DNA from: Anaspis maculata
Lineage: Eukaryota > Arthropoda > Insecta > Coleoptera > Scraptiidae
Direction: 5' to 3'
Length of the DNA: 64,000 nt
Assembly (NCBI GenBank): GCA_949128115.1
Contig: OX421966.1
Location: 69,375,416-69,439,415, forward strand
Part shown: positions 1 to 10,035 of the stretch, piece after piece
How positions within the stretch are numbered: position 1 is the stretch's first letter
Layout: each line of letters opens with the position of its first letter
Notes under the pieces: generated by a model
Told to the model about the DNA's origin: nothing
Database searches by the model: none
Seen by the model: the letters and a program-made list of their open reading frames with translations, nothing else
Position numbers and translations under genes: made by a program

Positions 1-1040
1 ACGCAAAATCGTGTACTACCGTCTTTCTTCGTGATCAAAACCCGGTGAAGACCATGGGCTCGTCGATTCTTCGATCACGCCTTCATCCAACATGTTTTTC
101 AAGAGCTTCGACACCTCTTCTTGTTTCGCCAATGGTAGGCGCCTGGGAGCCTGTCGGATCGGTGCGGCGTTCTCAGTGTTGATCCGATGTTGGATTACGC
201 TGGTCGTCCCGGTAGGATTACCTTCCATCGCAAAGGCTGCAGCTTCTTCTTGGATGAATCGCGTCGCAAGCTCCTTCTCCTTGCCACTCAGATGTTTCCA
301 GTCAGGCGAGAACATCTCCACTAGCTTTTTCTCTAAGAGCTTGGGAGTCGCAGCCTTTGTCGATACGTCTTCACAGCGTGAGATCCACTCTACGGGTTCA
401 CACTTGCCCAGGGTCTCTTCTTCCTTGATTGTTTTGCTCGTCTTGTTCGAGTTAATGACTCTGATCGGGATTATTGTCTTGTCCATGTTAATCAATGTCT
501 TAGCCATGATGCAGCTGGCAGCTGTGTGGGGTTCAGCAATGCCGGCGACATGTCCTCCAGGTTGTCCGTTCAGTGTTGCCCACACGATTTTCTCGGAGTT
601 GGTGGCTACACGAACGGTTTCAGCCGAAAGTAGGCGGTATTCCTCGGCGGCCCTCATGGATGTTCTAAGCGCCATTTCTTCGTTTCCGATCTTCAGCGTC
701 CGCTGTCCAACATCCAGGATGAATCCGTATTCATCCATCAAGTCCAGGCCAAGTATGAAGTTCTCAACAATGTCAGCGACCAGGAACTTTTCTCGCAGAA
801 GAAACCGTCCGAAGCGAATGCTTACTTCAGCTTCTCCGTACAATGTAGCAAACTCTCCGGTAGCTGTATGCAAACGAGCGCCGTCCCTCAGTGGCACAAT
901 GCGTTGCTTTCGAAGTATCCCCCGGCGAACGATTGACTTCGTGGCTCCCGTATCGATTACGAACACGCAATCGTCCTCGTCAAGCTTTCCACTAAGAAGA
1001 AGGCTATTGGGTGACTTCCGCAGCAGTGAGACGGAGTAAC
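1..1040 (-). pseudogene. Gypsy pol fragment: aspartic protease and start of RT, frameshifted
   Basis: The frame contains a retropepsin active site, V-I-D-T-G-A-T, coded around 966-945, followed about 75 residues later by L-G-L-D-L-M-D. Towards the edge it has the entry to reverse transcriptase (G-V-I-E-E-S-T-S-P-W-S-S-P, about 90-45). The frame open at 966 extends upstream to at least 1040, so protease is probably made as part of a Gag-Pol or Pol precursor. Directly after the S-P-W-S-S-P motif the reading frame shifts by one base, near position 45, and meets a stop at 16. The expected RT continuation is in another frame. A one-base insertion in this copy is the simplest explanation; an assembly error is possible. 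Confidence 0.8.
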
Positions 1041-1094
1041 TCCTGGGGCATTGAGAACTGCCAGCCAGCGTGCGCCCTTCAGCGCTAGCTGGAA

Positions 1095-2294
1095 TTAGTT
1101 TTCCTGATAGCGTCTATCAGGGCTGGGAGTTCTACGTTCCGGTGTGGAACGGTCACTTGAACTCGACCTTTGCCTACAGTCCCGAAGCAGATGTCCCGGT
1201 TTTCTACAGCCGAAGCAACGCGGTCTTCCTCCAGCTTGTGGCTCGTCTTGGGGTATGTTCCGAGACATAGCGCTGAGAAGTTCCTGTTTGAGTTCCTCAA
1301 ACATCTCCTTCACAGATTTCTCGGAAGTATGTGATGCTCCGGATTCGTCAAAGTTCACCTCCCTAAGACGATGAGGACGCGAAGCATCTTCAGCAGCCTC
1401 GATGCGAATAGCTTGGATGAGTGCGTCGCTGATGTTGGCTGGATTGCTGATCATGACCATCTGACGCAATTCTGGATCTTTTATTCCGTCCATGAAAGTT
1501 TCCTTGGCGATGTCGGCCAAAACATCCGCTGGATGAGCTGGATAGACCAGTAGGTGAACCAGCCTCAGGACTTCGGATTCGAATTCCTGAAGGCTTTCTC
1601 CGCTCCTTTGTGTTCTGGCCTTCAGCTGGGTTTGATGGATCTGCCGCACATGGTTGTCCCCATATCGTAGCTCAAGGACCCTCGTCAGCTTGGTAAAGTC
1701 CTTCTGCTCACTTTCAGGAATCGTCTGGAGCAGCTCCAATGCTGGGCCCCTGAGAGCCAGGACTAGAGCTGTGGCTCTCTCATCGTCGCTCCATCCGTTT
1801 GCTTCGGCAGCGGCATCGAACTGCCTCTTATAGGTAGTCCATGGGCTTTTCCCATCGAAGTTCGGCAGCTTCACACGATGAACACCCGCTGAACTAACCA
1901 TCGCAGCACTGGCGGCGGTTTTCTGAACCTTTTGCTCCAGCTTCGTCATGTTGGCTTCCATCACAGCCATGTTCTCTTCTAACTTGTTTACACTGCCGTC
2001 GAAATACCGCGTTTGTTGTTCTACAACGGCTAGAATTTCTTCCCTTTCCTCTAGGTGTTTCCTTTCCAGTTCCTCCAGCAGGTTTTTCAATTCCTGTTCT
2101 TGCCCTTCTAGATTCTTCAGTTCCGCCTTGTCCTCTAAACGCTCTACGATGCGTTTCTTTTCCTGTTCTTCTAGAAGCTTTTTCAACTCTTCTTTTTCTT
2201 CCCGGCGTTCCGTCTTTTGCTCCTGCATCATCACCATGATGCTCGCCAAAACGTCTTTGACTCCTGCCTTCGACATGCTTCTCGTCTCTGGCAT
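1095..2294 (-). CDS. Gag polyprotein of the Gypsy-type element
   Basis: 399 residues. The N-terminal third (about residues 20-130) is very rich in Glu, Lys, Gln and Leu and should form a long coiled coil. Residues about 145-330 form a capsid-like region containing F-D-G-K-S-P-W-T-T-Y-K and a helical segment typical of retrotransposon Gag. The C terminus has one CCHC zinc knuckle, C-F-G-C-R-K-P-G-H-L-L-R-D-C. Gag packages the element RNA into particles. It lies between the LTR leader and the protease-RT frame, as expected for Ty3/Gypsy. The start at 2294 is the first ATG downstream (minus strand) of the LTR. The frame itself is intact. Confidence 0.85.
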   Translation of the reverse strand: MPETRSMSKAGVKDVLASIMVMMQEQKTERREEKEELKKLLEEQEKKRIVERLEDKAELKNLEGQEQELKNLLEELERKHLEEREEILAVVEQQTRYFDGSVNKLEENMAVMEANMTKLEQKVQKTAASAAMVSSAGVHRVKLPNFDGKSPWTTYKRQFDAAAEANGWSDDERATALVLALRGPALELLQTIPESEQKDFTKLTRVLELRYGDNHVRQIHQTQLKARTQRSGESLQEFESEVLRLVHLLVYPAHPADVLADIAKETFMDGIKDPELRQMVMISNPANISDALIQAIRIEAAEDASRPHRLREVNFDESGASHTSEKSVKEMFEELKQELLSAMSRNIPQDEPQAGGRPRCFGCRKPGHLLRDCRQRSSSSDRSTPERRTPSPDRRYQEN

Positions 2295-2372
2295 TTACAA
2301 AGCACGAAAGTTCCGAACGTCCTGTAGTCGCAGGCCGAATTACTCTCGATTATACCGCTTTCTGACACCAAA

Positions 2373-2885
2373 TGTTACGATATTTCGCGCACGGGTTCGA
2401 ATATAACTGAGACAATCGTTTTAAACACACACTCTTCATCACTGCGTACTACTACAATAACTACACGCCAACAATTATCTGCTTGAAATTATATCGCAGG
2501 TACTTCGCTTGTTTCGCACTTGTTATCCCTTCGCATTCCAATTCAATACTGCCGCGAGCTGCCTTATATAAGGCCTCCGAACAGCGTTCCCGAGCTTTCT
2601 GTCTATTTCCAGCAAATTCCATAGTGCCTGGCATATGCGGTTTCTAGACCATTCCTGAATAATCACACACCTTCCGCGTGCTTTCCATGTGTTCTGGAAT
2701 CTGCACCTCCGCCAAAGTGGACTGATGTGCCTTGATCGAACGTTGGAGTCTCCATTCAGTTTCACATACACGAACGCTCTGGAATGCGCCAGATCGCTCT
2801 AGACTTCTACACTGCGATCTAATGGATGGAAGGATCCAGAAAGATCGAGTGTTTACCAATATAAACGGGATCGCCGCTCGTAACA
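2373..2885 (-). repeat. 5' LTR of the Gypsy-type element (513 bp)
   Basis: Bounded by TGTTACG at 2373 (inner side on this strand) and CGTAACA at 2885. It is near the length (515 bp) of the solo LTR at 36272-36786 and shares long stretches with it and with the LTR halves at 23811-25264. A TATATAAGG-like core promoter is present near 2569-2575 in the shared segment (GCCTTATATAAGGC). Confidence 0.85.
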
Positions 2886-3471
2886 CTATCAAGGTTTTTC
2901 GAGTGCGACTCAACCCACCCAGCACCCCAGTTCTTTCCCCGGTCCTAAAAAGGCATTTTGTCTTCACTACTACTCTTTCCTGCGGTGTTTCAACTTCTTC
3001 ACCTACCCAGCACCCCAGTTCGCTCCCCGATATCGTAACTAGAAATGGGTGAAACAGAAAAATGCATGGATAATCCGCGTCTTTTTTTCTTTGGACTCTT
3101 ATTCCACATAGTATTCCGAGTCAATTTTAATTTTTTACTAAATTTCTACTCATGCTGCTGGGCACAAGACCCGTATTGCATTATCAAGGCAGTTTTAGAT
3201 AAAATTGGAACCTCTAAAGACATCATGACGATTTTTTTTTCTTGTTAACTGTGGCACATGTTCAACAAGAATGAACAATAGGTGTCTATGTACTCAAATA
3301 CTGTATCTCAGTAAATGTGTATTTCAAAACAAACGTATTTGTACATGCTAGTTGTTAATATTAAGTATATTTTACTTTACAATCTACATAACTGCTTATC
3401 CATAAACTTGAGAGTCAAAGAAAAACCTAAACAAGTAAGTATAGTGCACCTTTGTATTGAAAGCAGGCAGG
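2886..3471. other. Intergenic sequence without recognised feature
   Basis: No convincing gene. A short phrase, ACCCAGCACCCCAGTT, occurs twice (near 2918 and 3003), indicating a small direct duplication. The rest is AT-rich downstream flank of endos. Confidence 0.5.
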
Positions 3472-3477
3472 TTTATT
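3472..3477 (-). promoter_or_regulatory. Polyadenylation signal candidate for endos
   Basis: AATAAA on the minus strand, 207 bases downstream of the endos stop codon. Position and sequence are typical of a metazoan cleavage signal; no transcript evidence. Confidence 0.5.
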
Positions 3478-3684
3478 AAAATGGCTCACAACCACACAGT
3501 CTTTTTTACGAGAAAATTCATCATGAACAGTGTTTCTGATGGTCGGTCGTATGAATATATAAATATACATGTTCTGTGAGATGCACTTGACGATAATACA
3601 TACAAGAATAATAATAAAAGTAACTTTCAAGAACTAAAAAAAAAACTCTAAAGGAACACAAGAAAAATACAGAAGGCTAGAGTC

Positions 3685-4092
3685 CTAACTGGAACTGACA
3701 TTGGGTGTGGTGAACTTGGACGGCTGGATGATGGATGTTTTCCTGGCCGGCACCGTTTCCGGCGTCGGTATCGCCTCGCCGGTCGCGAACGCCGCCACCG
3801 GATTGGGCGTCTTGAAAGGCGCCGCCTTGTTCAGGCCGGCCTTCTTCTGCTTGGCCATCTGGTAGTCGCCCGAGTCGAAGAACTTCTGGCCTTTGGCGAG
3901 GCGCTTCTGCAGGAAGGCCGAGTGGCCCGACATGACCTTGGGCCCGCCGCCGATGCCGCCCGGGTACTTGGCCTTCAGCTTGGCCTCCTCGATCTTCTCG
4001 AGGTCGTGCGGGTTGGCCTGCGGGGGCTCGGCGGCCTGCGGCTCGGGCGCCTCTTCCTGCGGACTCGGCGCGATCTCTTGCTCTTCGCTCAT
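3685..4092 (-). CDS. endos: Alpha-endosulfine/ARPP-19 family protein (inhibitor of PP2A-B55)
   Basis: 135 residues starting at the ATG at 4092 (M-S-E-E-Q-E). An Ala/Pro/Glu-rich N terminus is followed by the conserved core K-Y-P-G-G, then [17 protein letters not shown]. In the family the Ser of F-D-S-G-D-Y is phosphorylated by Greatwall kinase, and the protein then inhibits PP2A-B55 during mitotic and meiotic entry. The C-terminal I-P-T-P-E-x-V-P-A-R-K-T-S matches the family's PKA-type site. Vertebrate members are about 112-121 residues, so this one is slightly long, with an extra N-P-V-A-A-F-A region and tail. The coding part is uninterrupted. A 3' splice-like site (TTTTTGCAG, exon from 4108) lies 16 bases upstream of the ATG, so the 5' UTR is probably spliced. 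The longer in-frame ORF to 4230 would read through that intron and is not preferred. GC-rich coding contrasts with the AT-rich surroundings. Confidence 0.92.
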   Translation of the reverse strand: MSEEQEIAPSPQEEAPEPQAAEPPQANPHDLEKIEEAKLKAKYPGGIGGGPKVMSGHSAFLQKRLAKGQKFFDSGDYQMAKQKKAGLNKAAPFKTPNPVAAFATGEAIPTPETVPARKTSIIQPSKFTTPNVSSS

Positions 4093-4556
4093 TGTTGCGG
4101 CGTCCTGCCTGCAAAAAGCGCAAATTCGTGCTTGAGCCCTGAAATTGAATCGAATCGGGGCGTGGAATTTGCTACTCACGTTTTCGGGCAAATAAAAAGG
4201 ATATAAAGCTGTTTTCGAATCGACAAACAACTAAACGGTAACCGATTTTTCGTTTGCTTGTCAAAATTGACGTCGCTGTCGTTAGTGTCAAACTGTTGCG
4301 GGGATATCTGGGGGAAACGACAAAGTCACCAGCACTACCAGTGACAAAACGAAAACCACCAGTGCCGATTTGCGGTTGCGTCTAATTCAAATTTCAAAAT
4401 TTGAGAGTGTTGGGACTTGAGCCTAAAAGTCCATTCCCAAAAGGTTACGACCCTTTTGGGAACGTTTAACTAGTCCTGATAACTGAGTAGTAATACTAAT
4501 ACTAAGTAATAAGTGAATAAGCATCACCAACTATAACTGTGTTCAACCCAAGGATG

Positions 4557-4662
4557 TTCAACCCTAGTGTGATTCTAGTGAGCTGTGATTTTCGGAATTT
4601 CTCCTTTCCAAATGTGTCGCGTGGCGAGACTCCCAGCCAACTAGAATCACATTAGGGTTGAA
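4557..4662. repeat. Small foldback repeat upstream of endos
   Basis: TTCAACCCTAGTG at 4557 is matched by the inverted sequence ending CATTAGGGTTGAA at 4662. Arms are about 23 bp and a 60-bp loop separates them. It looks like a very short palindromic MITE or its remnant. The ACTAGAATCAC motif in the arm recurs near 61310 and 62220. Confidence 0.6.
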
Positions 4663-4679
4663 CGCAGTAACGCAGTATA

Positions 4680-5321
4680 CCAAGTGACATTTGAATTGAC
4701 TAGAAATCCGAGTAGAAATCTGTCAAAATGACATTAAATAAAGTGACAATAAATATGTTAAAAATGACTACTGAAATGACGGAGTTTGTGAAAACATCAA
4801 ACTGAATGCAAAACTGACAAAGTGTCTGTCACACTCACTGGAAATCTGTCAAAATGACATTAAATTAGCTAGAAATCTATCAAAAAGTTCCATTAAATTA
4901 GCTGCTAGAAATCAAAGTTACAAATTAAATCACGCGGTTAGTATTTCTCAAAATCACACCTAAAATAATGTAAAAGTAAAATCTGTCAAAGTGACAAATT
5001 CAGTAGAAATTCGTCAAACTGACACTGACACTGAATTGACCATGAATCTGTTGAGTGAGATTACTATTTCACCCATGGTGTTTTTCTCGAAATTACATTG
5101 CGACTGCGAATAAATGTTAGTGTAGTACCTACCTTCAAACTCTCAAAATCACAAGTCAAATAAGGGTATTTTTCAAAATTACACTTGAACTAATGTTAAA
5201 TATCTGTCAAAGCGACAATTAAATTGACTAGAAATCTGTCAAAAGTGACATATGAAATTGACTGGGAATTTTCAAAATTGAAATTCGAATCACGGTATAT
5301 TTTTGTCACAATAAATCACTC
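4680..5321. repeat. Degenerate array of TGTCA/TGACA palindromic motifs
   Basis: This stretch repeats phrases such as CTGTCAAAATGACA, CTGTCAAAGTGACA and ATTGACTAGAAATC many times at irregular spacing. The same phrases resume after the giant insertion, at 22981-23035, showing that the array was continuous before the element at 6488-22966 inserted. The core is a palindrome of TGTCA and TGACA separated by three or four bases. It could be decayed tandem repeat DNA or a cluster of protein-binding sites; the sequence does not decide. Confidence 0.55.
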
Positions 5322-5466
5322 AAGGTGCGTTCAGTCAGCTTATTTAGCTGCAAGTTTTAATTTTAGTCGTAAGCGCAGCATCGCTTATTGGCTGATCTGA
5401 GGAGGCTGGTTCATGACAGCCAATGAGCATCGCTAAGCCTACGACTAAAACTGAAACTTGCGACTA
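5322..5466. mobile_element. Short MITE related to the two following copies (truncated)
   Basis: Begins AAGGTGCGTTCAGTCAGC like the copies at 5467 and 5967 but has a different, shorter interior that is itself partly palindromic. Its right end appears to be lost where the next copy starts. Confidence 0.6.
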
Positions 5467-5965
5467 AAGGTGCGTTCAGTCAGCTTATTTAGTCGCTGTT
5501 TTAGTTTTAGTCGTTGTCGTAACAGAGAAGAGCGTTCATACAGCAAGATTTAGTCGTAAGAATTGACCAATAGGAGCTCGAATGATACTGCGCGAACCTT
5601 CATCTTCATACGGTCCGTGTTCATAATGGGTAGTATTAATATGAAAACTCGTAAAAAAAATAAGCATAAATAAGTATTTGCTTACATTTATGAGGAGTAC
5701 AACTCCTCTGAAATCGAAGCAAATGCTTATGCTATCTTTTTATTGATACATACAACCCATTACCATCGCCATCCATGCTCATACCTTATACCGGTAATTA
5801 CGCAACCTGCAAGTCGGCATCATACGACAAAGTTCAGAATTCTTACGACTAAAATTAAAACTAAAACTCTGTATGAACGCCGCGCATATGACGCGTGCTT
5901 TCTACTTTCAAATTTACGACAACGACTACGACTAAAACTAAAACCAAGCTGACTGAACGCACCTT
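5467..5965. mobile_element. TIR MITE, copy A (499 bp)
   Basis: Terminal inverted repeats AAGGTGCGTTCAGTCAGC and GCTGACTGAACGCACCTT. The interior has subterminal ACTAAAACTAAAAC/GTTTTAGTTTTAGT inverted repeats. There is no coding capacity; the short frames seen here are not conserved genes. It is followed one base later by a nearly identical copy. Confidence 0.8.
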
Positions 5966-5966
5966 A

Positions 5967-6468
5967 AAGGTGCGTTCAGTCAGCTTATGTAGTCGCTGTT
6001 TTAGTTTTAGTCGTTGTCGTAACAGAGAAGAGCGTTCATACAGCAAGATTTAGTCGTAAGAATTGACCAATAGGAGCTCGAATGATACTGCGCGAACCTT
6101 CATCTTCATACAGTCCGTGTTCATAATGGGTAGTATTAATATAAAAACTCGTAAAAAAAATAAGCATAAATAAGTATTTGCTTACATTTATGAGGAGTAC
6201 AACTCCTCTGAAATCGAAGCAAATGCTTATGCTATTTTTTTATTGATACATACAACCCATTATTACCATCGCCATCCATGCTCATACCTTATACCGGTAA
6301 TTACGCAACCTGCAAGTCGGCATCATACGACAAAGTTCGGAATTCTTACGACTAAAATTAAAACTAAAACTCTGTATGAACGCCGCGCATATGACGCGTG
6401 CTTTCTACTTTCAAATTTACGACAACGACTACGACTAAAACTAAAACCAAGCTGACTGAACCCACCTT
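5967..6468. mobile_element. TIR MITE, copy B (502 bp)
   Basis: Nearly identical to copy A (5467-5965) over its whole length, in the same orientation and immediately next to it. Its right terminus has one substitution (GAACCCACCTT). Such head-to-tail copies arise by insertion into a copy's own end or by unequal exchange. Confidence 0.8.
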
Positions 6469-6479
6469 CAAATACACTC

Positions 6480-6487
6480 AATTACCT
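6480..6487. repeat. Target-site duplication, left copy (AATTACCT)
   Basis: Identical to 22967-22974 on the other side of the giant element. An 8-bp duplication is the hallmark of hAT-type (and some other) transposases. Confidence 0.85.
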
Positions 6488-7379
6488 CAGTGGCGTAACT
6501 AGAGAAGGGGTTTCGGGGTCAAAACCCCCCCCATTGGCCATCGAATTCCCTGAAAAAATTTCAAATGCGACGCTTTTTTATTCGTTTGGCTCGCATATTC
6601 GCATATTAGTGCAATAAAGATAGTCAAAAAAGACCCCAAACCTTGAAAAAATTAATTCATGAAATTTTAAAGCAGATGTCGATTCAGAATTTCATACTCT
6701 ACCACATACTCAAAATCCCCGAAAATCCCAGTTGAGCATTCTTCTTGCGGCGCTGTCAAAGTATATCATGTTTGCTGCAACTAGTCCGAAAATGGTATTC
6801 TTGTTTTTGTCACACTAGAGCTACATTGTTGGCTTAGAACCGTTGGTATGTACTACAGGGCATGACCAGATCTTCGTTTAAACATCTAACTCGTATTTCC
6901 CGAAAAAAAAAAACACGGAAGTCGCTTTAATGTCCAATTAACAGTGTTGATTAAGTATAATCCGAGGGTTAGTAACCAAGTTTATTACAATCTGTTTGAT
7001 TTGTGATAAGAGACATGAAATTTGGTACAAGTGTTCTTCATGGTCTTCTTTCCAAATGTAAACATGACGCCTCGCCATATTTTGGTTAGGGGGGCCTAAG
7101 GACCCCCTTAAAAATTTGAAGTCTCAGGACTCTCAGGAACTCTCACAAACCACCGGTAAATATCGTCACACATTTCAAAAAGTAATCATTTGACTCTACA
7201 CCAAACCTTGACACGACACACAATAGTTGTCGCCATGTACGCATTGTTCTTCGTATTGAAAAAAATTTCTTCGGAGTGTCAAAAAAAACACAGTTTTTGA
7301 TGATTTTTTTATCTAAGAAACGGTGAGTAAATCTGATGTGTATCATTATTCACTAATTTGTATTTGCCGAAGCTATTCA
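6488..7379. repeat. Left TIR of the giant element (first part)
   Basis: Pairs with the inverse of about 22155-22966. Matching landmarks include the terminal CAGTGGCGTAACTAG, the GGTTAGGGGGGCCTAAG block near 7083 against CTAAGCCCCCCTAACC near 22436, and TTTGCCGAAGC near 7364 against GCTTCGGCAGA near 22168. The repeat is then interrupted by the insertion at 7380 and resumes at 14705. Confidence 0.8.
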
Positions 7380-7542
7380 GGTACTACCTAATTTACGGAC
7401 CAGCAGACCAGACGTCTAGATAAGAACCGTCTGACGGACCAGACGTCTAGACATTCAAGGTCATAAGGTCAATGACCCTTATTGCGACATACTTTCGAAT
7501 AACCTACTACTAGGTCATGAAAGCGCAAACTCGAACCGGCGC

Positions 7543-8556
7543 ACAAAGCTCATTGATACATGTAAAGTCATGCTCCCGAAGGTATCTTCCCGTGATTCCA
7601 CCCTTTCAAAATTTCAACCCCTATTCTGGTCCGTCACATAAAATCTGACGGACTGTCTATTTGTAGTGATCCGATCAGGATGACACTCACCACATGTAAA
7701 GATACCCTCCCGAGGTATCTTTTCGTGATTCCACCCTTTCAAAATTTCAACCCCTATTCTGGTCCGTCACATAAAATCTGACGGACTGGCTATTTGTAGT
7801 GATCCGATCAGGATGAAACTCACCACATGTAAAGACATCCTCCCGAGGTATCTTTCCGTAGTTCCACCCTTTCAAAATTTCAACCCCTATTCTGGTCCGT
7901 CACATAAAATCTGACGGACTGGCTATTTGTAGTGATCCGATCAGGATGACACTCACCACATGTAAAGATACCCTCCCGAGGTATCTTTTCGTGATTCCAC
8001 CCTTTCAAAATTCAACCCCTATTCTGGTCCGTCACATAAAATCTGACGGACTGGCTATTTGTAGTGATCCGATCAGGATGACACTCACCACATGTAAAGA
8101 CATCTTCCCGAGGTATCTTTTCGTGATTCCACCCTTTCAAGATTTCAACCCCTATTCTGGTCCGTCATATAAAATCTGACGGACTGGCTATTTGTAGTGA
8201 TCCGATCAGGATGACACTCACCACATGTAAAGATACCCTCCCGAGGTATCTTTTCGTGATTCTATCCTTTCAAAATTTCAACCCCTATTCTGGTCCGTCA
8301 CATAACATTTGACGGACTGGCTATTTGTAGTGATCCGATCAGGATGAAACTCACCACATGTAAAGACATCTTCCCGAGGTATCTTTTCGTAGTTCCACCC
8401 TTTCAAAATTTCAATCCCTATTCTGGTCCGTTACATAAAATCTGACGGACTGGCTATTTGTAGTGATCCGATCAGGATGACACTCACCACATGTAAAGAT
8501 ACCCTCCCGAGGTACCTTTTCGTGATTCCACCCTTTCAAAATTTCAACCCCCAGCT
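7543..8556. repeat. 133-bp satellite, array 1 (about 7.5 units)
   Basis: Units recur every 133 bp; the phrase GATCAGGATGA falls near 7674, 7808, 7940, 8073, 8206, 8339 and 8472. Each unit contains an inverted pair GTCCGTCA and TGACGGAC nine bases apart, able to form a hairpin. Subfamily features are GATCCGATCAGGATGA and CACATGTAAAGA. The same monomer occurs inverted in array 2. There is no coding capacity. Confidence 0.92.
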
Positions 8557-9064
8557 TGTCACTTTATTTTTGCTCCAAAAAGTCATTCTACTGAAAATAG
8601 AAAGTGTATGGGGTATATGATATGTCATTCCGTGTCATTGGGATGTAAAACAAAATATTCTTGACATATTTGAATTTTGAAATGAATCCATCATTCTCCA
8701 AAACAAAACCTTTTCCGAGACTTCATGTCATGAAATTCTGTGACCAGGAAAACAATGTGCATCGATTGTGTGATGGAATTCAGGGTGTTCCGGAAAATTG
8801 GAAAACAATGCGACACTCTGTATATGACACGGAATGGAGAATTATGCTTGACATAGGTACATTCAGAAACGGAAAAAATTATTCCAGGAAAGTTTTTTTT
8901 CCTCAAGTTATCGTGGAGTGAAAGTTTTTTTTGGGTGGGTATCCGTTTCACGTGAGCACCCTTCACGTTGAAATCACTTTCCAAATCTAAATGGGAATCT
9001 GCGATGGAACTGGGTGTCACGTGGGAAACTTTCCGAAAACACAATGGGTAGATAGTATTACTAA
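8557..9064. other. Non-coding spacer between array 1 and the dispersed repeat
   Basis: AT-rich. Contains TCAGGGTGTTCCGGAAAATTGG near 8781, similar in style to the CAGGGTGT-ended palindromic MITEs elsewhere in the window, but no matching second end was identified. No gene seen. Confidence 0.4.
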
Positions 9065-10035
9065 AGCGAATATGCCTCATGGGCATGAGGCTCAGTAGCG
9101 CACTTCCTTTTCGAAGGATTAGTGAACACAGGATGTTAATTAGGGTTCTACCGTTATTTGGGCAAAAAGTTCAATATGGCGGCCAAAATAGCGTCAGAAT
9201 CATGAAATTTGGCTTGAAAATGAAAATGATCGTACTAGACAAGGGTCAGTTCCAAGTTTCATGAAAATCGTTTCAATAATAAGAGATTTCAATATGACGG
9301 CCAAGATGGCGGCAGAATGTAGGAATTTGGTTGGAGAATAAGAATGATCATACGAAACAAAAGGTAAGTCCCAGGCTCCATGAAAATCGTTAAGTGATAA
9401 GAAATTTCAATTATGGTGGCCAAGATGATGACAAATAAGCATCATTCGTCCAAAATCGGATGTATTTTGATAAAGTTCACATCGCCTGTGAATTTCACTC
9501 AAAGCGGACCACTTTCAAAGAAATTCAAAATGGCGGATCAAAGATGACGGCCAAGCCACAAAAATAATTGGTCAACTTCAAATGGTGGTCACGAACGCAT
9601 TTGATTAGCGTTTGCACCACATCGATATCTCTTCTCGTTGAGGCATAATTCTCCTAGTTCTATCACTTCGAAACATGTTCAATATGGAGAATACAAGATG
9701 GCAGCGGGGCATCATTTGTCGAAAAGTGGATAGATCTTGATGTGGTTTACATTGCCTGCAAATTTCATTTCAATCAGATCACTTTTAGAGAGATTCCAAA
9801 TGGCGGATCAAAGATGGCGGCAGAATAACAAAAACCAAAAGTCAACTTGACATTCTGGACATATGCACTATTGATCAGCGTTTACACCACATCGATATCT
9901 TTTTTCCCTGAGAAGTTTTCCCGGGTACGGACAGACGGATCCGGACAGACGGACAGACGGACAGACGGACGGACAAAGTGAAGCTAAAAGCGCCTTTTTA
10001 CCATTCTTTGGAAAATTGCGCTAAAAATAAGCATA
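9065..10035 (+). mobile_element. Dispersed repeat family R1, near-complete short copy
   Basis: Begins AAGCGAATATGCCTCATGGG, whose GCCTCATGGGCATGAGGC forms a hairpin, followed by CAGTAGCGCACTTCC. The body is a run of diverged units with CAATATGGCGGCCAA and ATGAAATTTGGC. It ends with a GGACAGAC microsatellite (9936-9975), AAGTGAAGCTAAAAGCGCC and TTGCGCTAAAAA. The same two ends are found around 15286/22077, 29132/37095 and, inverted, 56853/60545. The subterminal AGCGCACTTCC and GGAAAGTGCGCT are inverted. The CTAA end and lack of terminal repeats could fit a Helitron-like element, but this is inference. Confidence 0.65.
9936..9975. repeat. GGACAGAC microsatellite
   Basis: Short perfect and near-perfect repeats of GGACAGAC/GGACGGAC shortly before the 3' end of the R1 repeat copy. 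The equivalent stretch occurs in all R1 copies. Confidence 0.8.

Larger units (their letters stand above)
1..2885 (-). mobile_element. Ty3/Gypsy-type LTR retrotransposon, 5' part (runs off the left edge)
   Basis: Read on the minus strand the order is LTR (2885-2373), a short leader, a Gag frame with a zinc knuckle (2294-1095), then protease and the beginning of reverse transcriptase (about 1040-1). The remaining pol and the 3' LTR are outside the window. The LTR begins TGTTACG and ends CGTAACA. Two solo LTRs of the same family lie at 23811-25264 and 36272-36786, so the family is dispersed locally. The base after the LTR on its inner side begins a TTTGGTGTCAG stretch, a plausible primer-binding site. 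The copy is probably defective because the RT frame is shifted near the edge. Confidence 0.88.

Noticed and set aside
92..1039. 315-codon plus-strand frame
   Set aside because: Antisense to the protease-RT frame of the Gypsy element and without motifs.
3677..4123. 148-codon minus-strand frame overlapping endos
   Set aside because: Out-of-frame shadow with Arg/Ala/Gly-rich composition; the endos frame holds the conserved F-D-S-G-D-Y core.
5743..6455. Two nearly identical 70-codon frames
   Set aside because: They lie in the two adjacent MITE copies and simply reflect the DNA duplication.
7543..8556. CRISPR-like regular repeat
   Set aside because: Units are 133 bp with no unique spacers and the DNA is eukaryotic; a satellite array.
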